Below are positions 13,501 through 25,640 of a stretch of DNA of 64,000 nt, piece after piece. The notes beneath the pieces were generated by a model. That model saw only the letters and a list, made by a program, of their open reading frames with translations, ran no database searches and was not told the origin of the DNA. How positions within the stretch are numbered: the stretch's first letter is position 1; each line of letters starts with the position of its first letter. Source of the stretch: Gorsachius magnificus (lineage: Eukaryota > Chordata > Aves > Pelecaniformes > Ardeidae); NCBI GenBank assembly GCA_034008185.1, contig CM067095.1:4076610-4140609 (forward strand), given 5' to 3'. The position numbers were made by a program, and so were the translations under genes.

Positions 13501-15221
13501 CCTGATGTTTTCTGCATAGACTCTTACTCCTGAGAAAGCTACCTTGATGCAGTACTTCATGGGATGTTTTGTTTTTATATTGCTGTTCATTCATAATGGC
13601 TTAGTCTGCTGATCTGTAGCAAAGAAACATTTATCAGGCTTTTTCCTTGCTGCTATTTTGGAGTTGGTTCTAAATTCGGCTCTTGGTGCTGATTTACTGC
13701 TACAGACTTCCATTGTAGAGGTCCCAAATAGTTTTTGAAGAAAAGCCCTAAACTGTAGAGGTGTCCAGTTACTGCTTACTGTTCTGTTCTCTGAAAGTTC
13801 AACTATTTAGCCTGCCTTTGTTGATGGGAGTAAGTGGGCATCACCAACAGTTTGCTCTTTAGACTGGTCACTTGAAAAACAAAAAGCAAAATCCTTTTTT
13901 CTTCCTGTCCTTAGCTCAGTGTAACAGAAGAAGTTACTTTTACGGCACTGAATAAGTTAGGCACTTCTTAAAACTATTTCTGTCCTCTGGAGAAAAAGTG
14001 GGTAACAGGTAAGAAAAGAAACACTCTTGTGCAGTTAACGAAATTTCTCCTCTCTTTTTTTTTTTTTTCAGGGTAAATGTGGGCTGTGGTCCAGCAGAGG
14101 AGCGAGTTCTTCTGACAGGTTTACATGCTGTAGCGGATATCTATTGTGAAAACTGTAAAACCACTCTTGGATGGAAATATGTAAGTAATATACTTAAGTC
14201 TTCAATAAATGTTTATATGTTGAAGCACAGATACTTGAGTAGGCCATTGAGTAGCACCTATACTGATGGTTTAGCTGAGTTCTAGTGCTTTTGTATATAT
14301 CAGACTGTAATGTAGTTTTGCTTCCTTAAAATCTACTGGGATGTTGTAGTAGATAATTCTATTCTGGACTACAAAACAGGCACGAGCTATAGGTGCTATT
14401 GCAGCTATCTAATACTTATATCTTTCTGCAAGATTACCAACCACATACACTAAACTGGATGTAAGAAATTGTCAAAGTGGGCCTTCGTTTACAAAAGTTG
14501 GTTCATACAGCAAAAATATGAATTATGATAAATGGTACTGAGCATGTTTACACTGCTTACAACTAATGTAAACTTGATTGTTTGAAAAGTTATCTGTGCA
14601 CTTGCACAGTTACCTGTAACGCTTGCAGCTGTGTTGCAAGTCTGATGTTTTGAAAATGTTAGATTCTGGGTGTTGCATGTCAGATTTTCATTGGTTCAGT
14701 GTAGCTTCAGATCTTGTAAAAAGAAGTTGTCCTAATGCACTCCTGATGATGATGAATATAGAGGAGAGGTTTTGAAAAAGTTCCCTGTTCCCATTTGTTG
14801 CTTCTGGGAATGAAACTGAACATACGTAATGTGACATTTCCTAACCTTCGCTTAAAAAAAGCATTAAAATTCCCTAAGCAGTGAGAGAACATGGGAAGTT
14901 CTAAAGCAAGATCTATTGTGCGGTGGATCTGCTGATTCTGCTTATGTTTACTCCTATTTCCTTCCCAACCCTCTTAATCCTCTCTTTCCTCCCTCCTGCC
15001 CTTGATTCGGTGTAACTGATACAGGATGTTAACTGGAACGTCTCCTGGTTTGTATTTTTAATGCAAGTTTGATGTTTAAAATACTTAATTTCCCCAGCTT
15101 AATTCAGTGTCTTGATTATTCTTCTTCGCAGGAACATGCTTTTGAGAGCAGTCAGAAATACAAAGAAGGAAAATTTATCATTGAACTTGCCCACATGATA
15201 AAAGACAATGGCTGGGAGTGA
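1483..15221 (+). CDS. YPEL1: YPEL1, Yippee-like 1 (complete CDS, 4 coding exons)
   Basis: Joining 1483-1599, 12591-12634, 14072-14180 and 15132-15221 gives 360 nt, a 119-residue protein plus TGA, the usual YPEL1-4 length. It has the Yippee zinc signature C-x2-C-x52-C-x2-C: CIHC at residues 23-26 and CENC at 79-82. YPEL1 rather than YPEL2 is chosen from Lys6, Asn16, the KFIIEL segment and the final Glu (YPEL2, from memory, has Arg, Ser, KYIIEL and Asp). The start ATG has G at -3 and G at +4, and an in-frame TGA at 1321-1323 lies upstream with no ATG between. YPEL1-4 are small, highly conserved proteins reported in the nucleus and near centrosomes, with no established enzymatic activity; mammalian YPEL1 is reported to change fibroblast morphology. 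PPIL2 lies convergently downstream, as on human 22q11.2. The first intron has an unusual GC donor. The call is very secure; the boundaries rest on frame, splice sites and family alignment. Confidence 0.97.
1600..12590 (+). other. YPEL1 intron (11 kb) with GC donor
   Basis: This AT-rich intron of 10,991 bp starts GCAAGT and ends TTTTATGCAG. I see no gene, structured RNA or full-length mobile element in it. It carries an imperfect tandem repeat near 3158-3223, several short T or A runs (for example near 6909, 10464 and 10974) and scattered short open frames that resemble no protein I know. Confidence 0.85.
3158..3223. repeat. Imperfect 33-bp tandem duplication
   Basis: Two adjacent copies begin GCCTACAGGAAGAA (3158 and 3191) and both contain TTGCTAGC near the end, differing in the middle. 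This is a small local duplication in the first YPEL1 intron. Confidence 0.8.
12591..12634 (+). CDS. YPEL1: YPEL1 coding exon 2 (residues 40-54)
   Basis: This 44-nt exon encodes [14 protein letters not shown] plus two bases of a split Val codon. It is flanked by TTTTATGCAG and GTAAGT. The short length and phase fit the conserved YPEL1-4 protein exactly. Confidence 0.96.
12635..14071 (+). other. YPEL1 intron (1.4 kb)
   Basis: This is a canonical GTAAGT...TTTTTCAG intron with a long T tract just before the acceptor. It contains a perfect 14-bp inverted repeat at 13436-13472, listed separately. I see nothing else in it. Confidence 0.9.
13436..13472. repeat. Perfect 14-bp inverted repeat with 9-nt loop
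   Basis: The left arm 13436-13449 (ATACAACAGCAAAA) is the exact reverse complement of the right arm 13459-13472; the loop is 13450-13458. Pairing does not extend further outward without mismatches. It would form a short AT-rich hairpin in YPEL1 pre-mRNA. The stem is too short for a typical miRNA precursor; it could be chance or the relic of a small palindromic transposon. Confidence 0.85.
14072..14180 (+). CDS. YPEL1: YPEL1 coding exon 3 (residues 54-90)
   Basis: This 109-nt exon begins with one base finishing the split Val codon, then encodes the core from [11 protein letters not shown] through CENC to LGWKY. It carries the second zinc-binding pair, Cys79 and Cys82. It is preceded by a long T tract and CAG and followed by GTAAGT. 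Confidence 0.97.
14181..15131 (+). other. YPEL1 intron (951 bp)
   Basis: This canonical intron runs from GTAAGT to CTTCTTCGCAG. I see no other feature in it. Confidence 0.9.
15132..15221 (+). CDS. YPEL1: YPEL1 coding exon 4 (residues 91-119 and stop)
   Basis: The exon encodes the C-terminus from [10 protein letters not shown] to DNGWE, then TGA at 15219-15221. KFIIEL and the terminal Glu mark it as YPEL1 rather than YPEL2. The exon continues into the long 3' UTR. Confidence 0.97.
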   Translation, partial: EHAFESSQKYKEGKFIIELAHMIKDNGWE

Positions 15222-16430
15222 ATCATAACCTTTTTCCTTCTGTTTGGACAATATTCTGTGGAACATGCTTTACAAAGACTAACGCAAAGTAAAGGAAGAG
15301 CTTGGCTAGAGTGGCCCTGAGAATATCACTGAACTCTGAAACCTCACAAATGAGTAGTGTAGTGTAAGTGGCTATTTGAGGCCATGTTTGCCTTTTCTCC
15401 TTGTGTAAGTTCCCTCTTTTTGTACGTGTATTATTGTGTGAACAGTTGTTTTGGAACATTTTGGATGACCTTTTTCTAAACTCTCTCAAACTAGAGAAAC
15501 AGTTCACTAATTGAAAACGGATTTTACTGGTTAGCATCTATCTCTGACCTATGCCTTTAATGCTACCTTCTGCTGTGCATGCTTCTTGCCTAAACACCTA
15601 CACTCCAGTCCTGTAGAAGTTCTATATCTGAGCAGTCCGAAAGAATGTATGGGATGGGGTGCTTTTTTATATGTAGCAATTTCTGATGTGTTTGGCAGTG
15701 AAGAGGATGCAGTATTGTAGTTATTAATTTCTTTTTTAAATTTGAGTGTACCACAACCTATGTACATCTTGTAGGTGAATTGGTTAAAGGTACAGTGCTC
15801 ACTTTAAAAAATATTTCAATTGCACTGACTGAAGTTAGCAGGTCTCCAGTTGTTAGGAAAGGTTATGCTAGAGGTTTGGTATCTTACTGAAATACTTTAG
15901 AAGGATTTTAAATCAATAATGCTATAGAATATGTTCATTTAAGACCAACATATTCCCTAAGGAGTTTGCTGGATAAGAAATTTATAAAACTATAGCTTGC
16001 AAGATTAAAAAGGCAGAAAAATATATGCATCTTCTATTTTGGAAAAAAAAAATTAGTCGGTGTATTTAAAAAAAAAGTTTTGGTACTGTACCTTTGCCAG
16101 TAATAGGGACTTGTGCATCAGTAAAGTTTTATGGCTGGTTCCATGTAACTGTATAGTCCTAATGCACTGGACAAAGAGGTTGACATCAAGGAAACTTGTT
16201 GAAGTATTCTGCTTCTGCTACATTTGAACAAAAATATTTATTTTTGTGAGAAATGGCCAGAGCCTATGACATGAAAATGAATATAGTACCTGTAGGAAAA
16301 AGAGGGGTAATAAGAGGGAAGGGAACTTTGACTCAGTTTTTCATAAAATAACAAGATAGTTTTTAAAACTTGGGGGTGGGGAAAGGGTTTCTTGGTTTGC
16401 TGGCTAAATCATCCCCAAGTACCTTTTTAT

Positions 16431-16436
16431 AATAAA
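16431..16436 (+). promoter_or_regulatory. Candidate proximal poly(A) signal of YPEL1
   Basis: AATAAA lies 1.2 kb after the stop and is followed by a T- and C-rich segment with TCTTGTTCTC. It could give a short 3' UTR isoform. Confidence 0.45.
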
Positions 16437-19400
16437 AGTTTATATGAAACTCGCCTTCTCTCTTGTTCTCACGCTATTTCTTAAATGGAATGAGTTAATG
16501 AGAGAAACTTCTGAAAGTATGCACAATATTTGCTGTTGGTATCTGTGCATGCAAATTCTAAGCAACTATGAAATAAACGCTCTACGTAAATTTGCTAACT
16601 TTATTTTCAAATTAAACAGTCTCTGAAGACTTTTTGTATTTTAAACCTTTTAATGCTTGAGGACAAAATGTTTGGAAAAAACCCTTTAACACTACATAAG
16701 TACTATAATTGAACAAAATGGAAGCCTTGCAATACAAAATCATTTTCTCTCAATAACAATTCTAATATGGCACCTGCAGAATTAGTCATAGGTGCTGATG
16801 CTGCTGTTATGTTTTTGGGAATCTTTGATAGGCTTTCTGAACTCTGCTGCACTTTAGAAATTTTGTCATACATGAAAAATTATGCCAATGGGTAGGGGCA
16901 ATAGAAATCTTTAAAACCAGCTTTCCGGCATCTTTGTGGAGAGGAAGAGAGAGAGGAGAGTTCGCCCATGTGTACGCATTCTCTGTGATGCAGGCTGGCT
17001 AAACTGCATTCAAGATGTTGTAGTGATCTATACCTATGAATTAAAAATGTAAGAATTAGAGAAGTAGTTAAAGCCGTTGGGTTGACCTGAGATGGTACAG
17101 TCATGTTCAATCTGGATTTTGTGGCTTGCGCACTACTACTTCATGTTCACATCATCAGGCTTCAAAGTCTCCTTTTTAACAATGTCATTGATGCAAGATG
17201 GGCTTTGCTGTTGCCTGTCTCTTGATCTTTTTGACCTGGAATTCTTGGGATTTTGTTTTCCTCCGTTGTAATGTATGTTGCCAGCACAAAGAAGGCACTA
17301 AAACTTCTATCAGCAAAAAGTTTGTGTTGGCTTCAAAGTCCAGTTGCAATGTTGATACTTGTGGACATGCTTATGTGAAGTTTGTGTATCTTTGGGCTTT
17401 TCTTATTTCCTGGCTACAGACTTGTTGAAGCAGTACACTGGACTGAAGACAAAAGTAAAGGCTGCTTTTCAGTAGAGAGTTGAAATTAAAGAAAATATGT
17501 AAAGTATTACAGATTTTTCTCTCTAAATTGGGGGTTTGGCTATCTCTTGTTAGTAAGTTAATGCTGTCCGTAACACAGCTGATTCTTACTTAGAAATTCA
17601 ACCTCTTTTTTCAGTGCATTATTTATATTTCGAACTGGACATTTTCACCAAAACCTTAATTAACTTTGATGCCAAAGGTTGGGACTTCATCAAGTGCTTA
17701 GCACGTAGAGCTTCAGACTACTGGCATAAAGAGTTAATGGTCTATATGTGATGTTTATGGCTTTTAGGAGAACCAAACAAAGCAATATTCTTTTTGGTCT
17801 TTTAAGAGTGGACGCTTAGAAGGAGTAAAGAGTAGAACTCATACAGAATTGCTATTTTGTGCTGCCTTGTAACAATTCTTGAGGCTCATTCTATTGAGGG
17901 AATATGTGAATTTTCTTCCTGTGTTGCTTGGCAGCGTCAATGATTATTTTCTCCCCTTGTAAAGATGTAGAGAGTTCTTGTTATTGGTTTTGGTGAAAGT
18001 AGAATCCAGATAGCAATGGCTGCTGGCTGATGTGAAGAGGTCAGTCTGGTCACTGAACCCTCCAGCAGTCATTTGAAAGAAAAATAAACTTACTTGAAAA
18101 AAAATTTTACTAAAGCATTTTCCCTCTAACCAATTTTTGTAATATATTAAAGGTTATATTTAAAGTTTGTATGTGTTTGCTCTGGGCAAGTTTACTTCCC
18201 CTCCAACTTGAGCACTTTTGTTACTTGTACTGGTTATTTTTATTGTTGGTCTTAACATTTATTTTGTATTTTGTTTTTTATAAACTGTAACAAAAAGCTT
18301 TTGTGAACCTTTGTTTCTTGCTGGCTCTTTCTTGGACCAAATGAACTGACTATGAGCTGGCTTAGAAGAAATGTTCATTGGGATGCATAGGAATTTGCTA
18401 GCAAAAATGTACATGTATTGAAAGGGTTTTTTTCCTCTGAATCTCTAAAGCCACGCCTGTGCTAAAGTAATTAATCATAATTTGATGTGACTTTAGTAAT
18501 AATCTGACCATGCATTCTCTGTCTAGGTCCAAAATAATGGCTGTAACAATGGTGTTCCAGGAGTCTGCCTCCAAACACTAGAGTTATTCTTTGGCTGGTC
18601 ACTCTACCTTTTTGATTAATAAAAGGCAATGCTGCCATCTATAAAAATTCTGTTAAGTTGCAAACTTGCTGTGAAATAAGCTGCAGAATTTGGTGAGGGA
18701 TTGCTGACACATCAGCCTAGCCACTCTTGCTGTATGCTTTTAGCAATCTAGTAATGTCAGTTTTATCTGCCAATAAAAAAGGCCAGAATATGAATTTCCC
18801 TTGTTCATTGTAAGCTGTACCATGACAAACTGCATTAACAACAGTTTGTTATAATTCCATCTTGATTTCCCACTAGTAAGGCCTGATATAATGGCCAGTC
18901 CAAGTGGTAAGCCCTGCATGCTTGCAGTCTTTCGCAATCCATGGGGAGAGGGAATACAGCTTATGAAACGTCTTTGAATTAAAATCTGACCTCAGAGGTT
19001 CTGACAAATAAATTCTCACTGTGCCCATAAGCAAATGGTCATCTGTATTTCTTATTGGTGTATCAAGTTAGTGCAAGAGTTGATGAATGCTGTGTACCTT
19101 TTTTGGTGGACTTGCACTTCCCTCTGGATAATGCTTGTAGAGCTTTTTCTGCACGCTCATCTCAGCAGTCAGATTGCAACGGTAGTGACCTACAGTCTCA
19201 CAGACCAAATTTCAAACATCTCCATTCTTTGACAATGGCGATGAGTGGAAGAAGCTGTCAAATTATTAAACTTTTTGGACACTTTATTGTACTTCATTGA
19301 GACTCATGTTAAGCCAACCAGCAGTTGGCTTACTGCACTTACTGCAAAAGGAACAGACACTTCAGAGGTTTCTTTTAAAAGGACTGTTACAGACAGTTTA

Positions 19401-19566
19401 AGGCCTAAAGCATGAGTCGTAAATGGCAGTTGAGTTGTGCCTCATTGTTTCTTAAACTCTACACAATGCTTTCTTTTACAGGTGACATGGCTGTGTTGCT
19501 GTTTTGTCCTAGCAATACTGTACATCAGTTGTTGTTTCACTATATTGTATCTACTTGAGGTATCAC

Positions 19567-19572
19567 AATAAA
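19567..19572 (+). promoter_or_regulatory. Candidate distal poly(A) signal of YPEL1
   Basis: AATAAA in the context CACAATAAAAGC is followed within 30 nt by TTGTTTTGTTGAG and a GGTGGTTTTTTG element, a good upstream/downstream pairing for cleavage and polyadenylation. Confidence 0.6.
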
Positions 19573-19590
19573 AGCTTTCAATTGTTTTGT

Positions 19591-22500
19591 TGAGTTACTT
19601 GGTGGTTTTTTGCTATCTTCTCTTGCTAATTAAATTCTCATTCTTTATTCTCTGGTAAGGCTGGAGAGAAAAGCCAGTGCTTTTAGTTGCTCTTAAAAAC
19701 TTCTAAACATGAGTTATGTGTTTTGTAAGACTGCCACTAAACATTTGGGTTTTTCCTTTCACTAATCTTTCCAAAACATAGCAAGTTGTGTTGCTGCTTT
19801 GGGCTTTTGCCCATCTTGAGCTAATCATGGAACCTGTGCAAAGTGCTTTCAAAAAGAGTCAGACTGTGCACACCCCAAAATTGACTTTCAGAGAAATTGT
19901 ATGAGGTGTGGGTGTGCTTTCTGTTGCATTATCTTGGTCATCTGTAGACCAGAGGAGCACTCTGAGCCCAGGCACTCAATCTGTTATTTCTGCTTTGGTT
20001 GGGAAGAACTTCTGCAGTTCCTCTAATAAGATTAAGGGTCGTCTCATGTGTTAGTGGAGTTAAAGTCCCCACTGTGAGTCAGTAACAGGGATGTGATGAA
20101 GATTGGTTTTCTCCATCCAAGAGCGCAGGTTGTAGCGGGCTTCATACTGGCTCCAATTTATTCCATCTGTGTATTTGCAGGAGGCAGTGTGCTGCGTGGG
20201 TTAACTGTGAAGAGCTCCAGACACCATTCAAATATAAACTTTCCCCTAAAGATCATGCCAGTACCTCACTGGCTGCTGTAGCAGCAGGCATGATTCTCCA
20301 GTGGAAAATCTCCGTGCAAAACAGCAACTTTGGATAAGACTGGATGATCAAGTAGGAGGGAGGTAATTTCGGTGATAAGCTGGCTGCTTTCCTCCTGCAG
20401 CCCTGGTATGGTTTTTGTGCCTTTACAGTGAGGGGACATTTGGCTCATGTTCAGTCTGGCATCCCCTGTAACCCCCAGGTCCTCTTCAGTTTGAAAATCC
20501 AGTCTGTGGCACTCACTGATGGTTTGGTAAATTGTTAGGCCAAGCAATGTTTTCTCCTGGAGATTAGGCTGAAGATGGTCATAACGATCTTAGTGGTTGT
20601 GATTACAAGAGCAAAGGTAAACTGGGACTTTATTATGAAAGACTTCATATTAGAAACACTTCATATTATTAATTTGAAAGACTTCAACTAATACATCAGT
20701 TTAAAAAAATCCCCCCCAAGAAGCTTCGTTTACTGATAGTAAAAATATCCTTTAAAATATCTTCAAACTATAGCAAGGTACTATTGCAGTGATTTAGTTT
20801 ACTCTTCTGTGTAATAACAGGTGTAGGATTATCCTTAATCTCATTAAACCATGTGAAATAAATAATTTTTAAGGAAGTACTAAACATCAGGCTTGCTTGG
20901 TAGTACAAGATGTAGGCGCATGTTAGTTAATAATAAAGTGTTCATGAAATTTTCCTGGAAAATTCTCCGAACTCCAAGGTAGGCTAAATTACGTCATTGT
21001 GATCATTCAATTATTTTTAGCATGAAAAGCCGGTAGGGTACATAGAATTCAGATACAAAACATCAGTTGTTTGCATTTGAACATGTTGAGCGAAGTAGGA
21101 AATTGGTAGCCAGGACTCATGTGGGATGGGGGGGGCGTTTTTTTATTTGGTTTAGTTGAATGTTCAATTACAGCACATAGGCAACAGCGCATCAAATATG
21201 ACCCCTTTGGACTGCTTGAGAATGAAGTCATTTGGTGCAGGTTTATTCAGTGTCTCTTCAATAATCCATCATTTCATCTCAACAAAGGGATGGGGATGCT
21301 TTACATATGAGATCAAGCATAGTATTTCCATCTTGAGAAAAATGGAAAACAGCCCGGTCCCCTCTTTTATTCATGCTCTTATAAGCTGTCATCTCAGATA
21401 GATGCCTTTTTTTTTCTTTTTAACCTTTTCTTGGCTTTACTGTCTTAAGGCATGAAAAAAGGATCTTTCCAGATCTAAAAAGAAAATTGTAAGGATAAAA
21501 ATGACATTTTGAGATGTATGGTATTCATTGAATAAAAACCTAAATTTTTACATTAATAGAATCAAAGTATTAAAGATTCAAATAGCAGAGAAGTATGTCT
21601 CAGATTGAAGATGTTCATAGTAACATCCCATTAAATTTTGGTGTAGCAAAGGGACTGTGAAAACACCAACTGTCAGCAATTGGATTACCAGAATAATTTT
21701 GGAAATGTGAACTCCAGTGTTGTGTCTTACCAGGGGAAAATACCTGGAGGATCTCTGGCTTCCAGATAGACAGAGCAGGGCAGATGCCTCATCGAAAAGT
21801 TGGGAACCTTCCATTAGTTGTCTTTTTGCCCCTGTTAAATTTAAATAACTGGGCAATGATTTATGTTGAAGGTTCTTCCCCCATGCATGAAACAGCGTAG
21901 CTGTAGGGCTGAAGCTGTAGTGGGACAGCAGGAGGTGTCCAGTTAGCCGAAACAGGGGAACAGTCACAATTAAAGCTTAGTTTAACCTCTGAAAAAGGCT
22001 CCAGCCAGGTTACTCTGCCCACATGAGGTTTTCTTTCCATTTTTGTCTCTTCCTCTGCACCCTCCCCTTGGCTCTTCCCCAGATGGGTCCAGCTCATGGA
22101 GTGGAGCACCCACACCTCTGACGGGCAACACAGCTGTGGATTAACTGAGGCTGGACCAAGCAATTCCTTGGCTGTGAAACAGCTCTGCTGAGCCATATAA
22201 CTGATGAGCACTACCTGCTTCTCCCCCGGAAAGGCTGAGGGTTTCATTTCTATAGTATTGCTGAATAGGATTTGAGTTGAGGATCTGAGATGCTCTACGG
22301 TTCTGGTAGCAGTTTAAGCTCTGCTTGCATTATGTAAACCTGATTGCCCAAAGATCAATCTCAGTAAACATCCCTCTAGAAAGCAGACAATACATGTTTT
22401 TCAGTATTTAAAGAAATAATGGGTGGTTTTGGCATGGTCTGATTTCTGTATTTTAGTAGTAAGTAGTGCAGCCTAACTTCCCTTCTTGCCCAAATAGACT

Positions 22501-23990
22501 TTAGAAGTTTCTAGCTCAAGCAAAGGCAATGGCAGGACCAACAAAATGGAGGTTGCATCCTGATGATAAAATACACACATGTATGCAAATGCCACCACAG
22601 CACAGAACATCATGGCTTGCCCTTTACCTGCAAGAAGGGTTGCAAATGTTATTTAATCTTCAGAACACCTTTATAACCTGATTAGCAATGATAATCTGCT
22701 TTATTTTACACCTGATGAACGTTAAGTTAGTTTTACAAAAAATCATTTATGAGCAAAAGCCTCCAGTTTGGGACCTGGAGCTGCTGACAGTGCAGCAATG
22801 GTGTATGTGTGTCCGAAAAAGTTTTCTTGCTCTTACGTTTCAAGTGTTGTAGAATTAAAACTTCAGTGAATTAAACTGCAGTCTGATTGCTACTGATTTT
22901 GCGGACCTTTCTATTCTGCTCATGTCTGTACAATAGATACACCAAAGTTGGTAGCCTTGGACCTTATTGCATCAGGCAGACTACTGAGGTGGTACGAGAT
23001 TACAAGCAATAGCATCTTTGAGTTTGGCTACATCCATTTCTGGTCACACAGTGGGTTTCTTCAAGTTCCGTTGTCCCTAGGAGCAAGACCTCACCTGCAT
23101 GGGCACTGTATGTTCAGGCTGAAAGCTCGTCGGCACGAGGACAGGGAAGGTATGTTACTGAATGTGGGAAAAGCTTTAATTTTTTTGAGCTTTGGGTTGA
23201 GTGGCATTAATAGGCAACTGTGTTTGAATTGTGATTCAAGTAATTTGTCTGTTTTAAAGCAAAAATCAAATAAGCCTTATTCTGCTGGAAAGTTTATTTG
23301 AAATGTTTTAATACTGAATCTTATAAAACCACTCACAGAGGTGCAACACTAAAAGTGGAAAAAAAAAAAAACAACCCACCAACAACCAACCCACCCCAAC
23401 TGCAGGAGCTCTGTGCGTTGTCTGTACAAACAAACTTTTTTCCAAAACTTTCTTTAAAAGCCCACTAGAAGTCAGGGATCTTGTGACAGGGAGCAGGGCT
23501 GCCAAGGGCGAGAGGAGCTTGTTTTGCAATTGGGCCTCTGGGGGGGGATTGCTACATCTGGGAGCTGGGTTGCAGATGTAAAACATGTGCAAGATGAGGG
23601 CTGGGGGGCTTTCCTAAACAAATATATTTCCTAAACAGGTATAAATAGGTTCTCTGCCATGCACAGGGGAAACCTGCTGATACTATCACAGTGAACCTTG
23701 GACCTGTTAATCTGGAGCTGCTGTATGCTCTGAAACCATTTTGAGAGGCATGGGCTAAGCGCCATAACGCCAGGGTTTGGAAAGTATGTGGGGCACTAGG
23801 ACAGGAGTGTGGGCACCCATCTCTGCAGCGCTGGGAGGGTGGCCCTGCCTCCTAGGAAAAAGCTGAGTCTGTAAAAGAGAAGTCTCTTTCAGCCTGCCTT
23901 GCAGAAAGACTGCAAGTGCAAACCGATGGGATAAGATGAAATTTTGTGACAATTCGGGTCCCCCATCTCCGTGCCTTCTGTTAAATGGCA
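19591..23990. other. Intergenic, AT-rich, no gene seen
   Basis: This stretch between the inferred YPEL1 end and the GC-rich block has no recognisable coding exon. It holds a CR1 fragment at about 20330-20500, short homopolymers (A run near 23359, G run near 23541) and a TATAAATA at 23640-23647 without other promoter support. The open frames here begin at near-cognate codons and resemble no known protein. Confidence 0.7.
20330..20500 (-). mobile_element. CR1 LINE fragment (end of ORF2), minus strand
   Basis: Read on the minus strand, the sequence gives EEDLGVTGDARLNMSQ, close to the CR1 ORF2 segment that usually reads KDLGVLVDxxLxMSQQCA. After it come a GGCTGCAGGAGGAAAGC-like stretch and a segment matching the usual GAGGTGAT..CCCCTCTACTT region. 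The copy is short, diverged and 5'-truncated, with no intact reading frame. The boundaries are approximate. Confidence 0.65.
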
Positions 23991-24184
23991 AATAGAACTG
24001 CGCCCTGCGGGGAAGGCTGTGCCCCTGCCCCAGCACCCTGCTCACCAGCTGAGCATCGCTGGGCAATGCCTCCTGCAGCTCGCCCTGGCCGGTTGCACCG
24101 CCCGAAGCCCGGCTCGGCTGGGAAACCCGCAGCTCTCCCAACAGCTGCTCTTCGGGGCAAGAGGCCGATTCTGGCCGTAATCTC

Positions 24185-25640
24185 CTTACAGGCCTGAATT
24201 AATCATGTGTTTCCCAATGACGGTCAAATAAGCACTATTGCACTGGATGGCACGCTCTGCTTCGTTGCCTAGTATAACTGATAAGACTGTAAATCTGCTT
24301 CTGCTTGTCTACTTAAATTATCTCCCCTTCCTTTCTTCCTCTTTTATCTTCCTCCTTCCTCAATTCCCCACTTTTTTATGACACCCATAACAGTCCAAAG
24401 TCTGCAGCAGCATTTTGCTTTTTGTTGTTCCTCTTCTTTCCCATCCAGAATGCGTTACCCCGGGGGCGGCATTAACAATTTGTGGTCAGACACGAGACTG
24501 ATACTTCATGGCATTTGATTCACTGCCGAATCAAACAGAGGAAGCTGCTGATTCCACCCTGCCCCAGCTGGCCGTGCACCCCTGTGCCAGGGAGCCTCCA
24601 ATCCAATGGCCAGGCCTCCAATCTCGAGGGCAGATGACAAGGTGCTGCTCTTTGCTACTAACCTATTGCTGCTTTAATGATTAAACTCCTGCAGCAGGTT
24701 TGAGGCCTAAATACTCTTTCTCTGGCATGGTAATCAACAGCAGCCGAGCATGTATGACCTGCAGCCCCATAGCCCTCCAGCGATGCTGTGCTTTATCACC
24801 TCTGTTCCTCCTGCTCCCAGGCTGACGAAGCCAATGGATTTTGCTTTAGCAGCAATTTTTTTCCCCTTTCCCCCCCTCTCTTCTACAATGAAAAGTTTCT
24901 TGCAGCAGAGAGGCTGGAGACAGAAATTAATGCCCTTTAATTACCTACCCATAACATGCAAAACCAAAAGGTTTCTCACGTCATTCTTTCAATGTTTACT
25001 AAAATAGAGACTTTGCTCTGGCAGACCTCTCCTTCACCAGCCAAAACTCACGCTGAAGGTTAACAGCTCCCGAAGTTAATGATTATCTTTCTTTGTTTGC
25101 TCAGTGTTCCAGAGTTAAAACATGTAAATACGACTCCCCCGTGTAATTGCTGTGGTCAGCCAGCGATGAGCACTGCAGAAAACATAAACACGTCTATTAG
25201 CAGAGAGAAATGTTACTCCCTTGCTTGGCCTCCCTGGGCTCCCAGAAGTGTCCGCTCGCCCAGAAAACAGCCAGCACAGGGTAACACCGTCCTGCTCGCA
25301 CTGACGATTACACGGAGCCTGCTATGAAAACCCTCTCTCAAAATAGCAATTTCTAATCTCCCCCGAGGCCATTAATCAGGTTTCTAATCCAGCAAAGCTG
25401 TCCGTACTGTAACATGCTGTGATTCCCGGGCCTTTATTAGAAACCCCTCTTGGTTACAGCATTTACTGGGTCAGGGGACTGATGGCAATGCTTGCCTGGG
25501 CAGAAATAGCTGCAAATGTTTTGTGAGACAGATCTCAATAGTGGTTGATGCCATGACCTGGCTGCACCTTATCTGTGAGCACTGGACGCTTCTGAAGGCT
25601 CATCTGCGTCGAAATACATTGCAACGCCAGCTCCTAATTT
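24185..25640. promoter_or_regulatory. Candidate regulatory island (homeodomain-type cores)
   Basis: Within the GC-rich block this stretch is less GC-rich, non-coding and dense in ATTA/TAAT cores: AATTAATCATG near 24198, TTAATGATTAAAC near 24674, TTTAATTACC near 24936 and ATTAATCAGG near 25371. Such composition is common in conserved developmental enhancers. Conservation itself cannot be seen from one genome, so this is inference. Confidence 0.3.

Larger units (their letters stand above)
15222..19590 (+). other. YPEL1: YPEL1 3' UTR (inferred extent)
   Basis: AT-rich non-coding sequence follows the stop. It contains several AATAAA hexamers: 16431-16436, one near 16564, and others near 18083, 18617 and 19006. 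The last strong one is at 19567-19572, followed by a T/GT-rich stretch as expected downstream of a cleavage site. I therefore infer a 3' UTR of about 4.4 kb, with a possible short form ending near 16455. AU-rich runs such as AATATTTATTTTTG near 16233 could affect stability. The end point is inferred from signals only. Confidence 0.6.

Noticed and set aside
23125..23140. CGGCACGAGG, which resembles a cDNA library adapter and might hint at contamination
   Set aside because: Only about 10 bases match, and the flanking sequence is continuous genomic DNA without the rest of an adapter.
22948..23150. Possible exon ending in AAG|GTATGT
   Set aside because: I could find no matching acceptor, partner exon or protein similarity; a single donor-like site is not enough.
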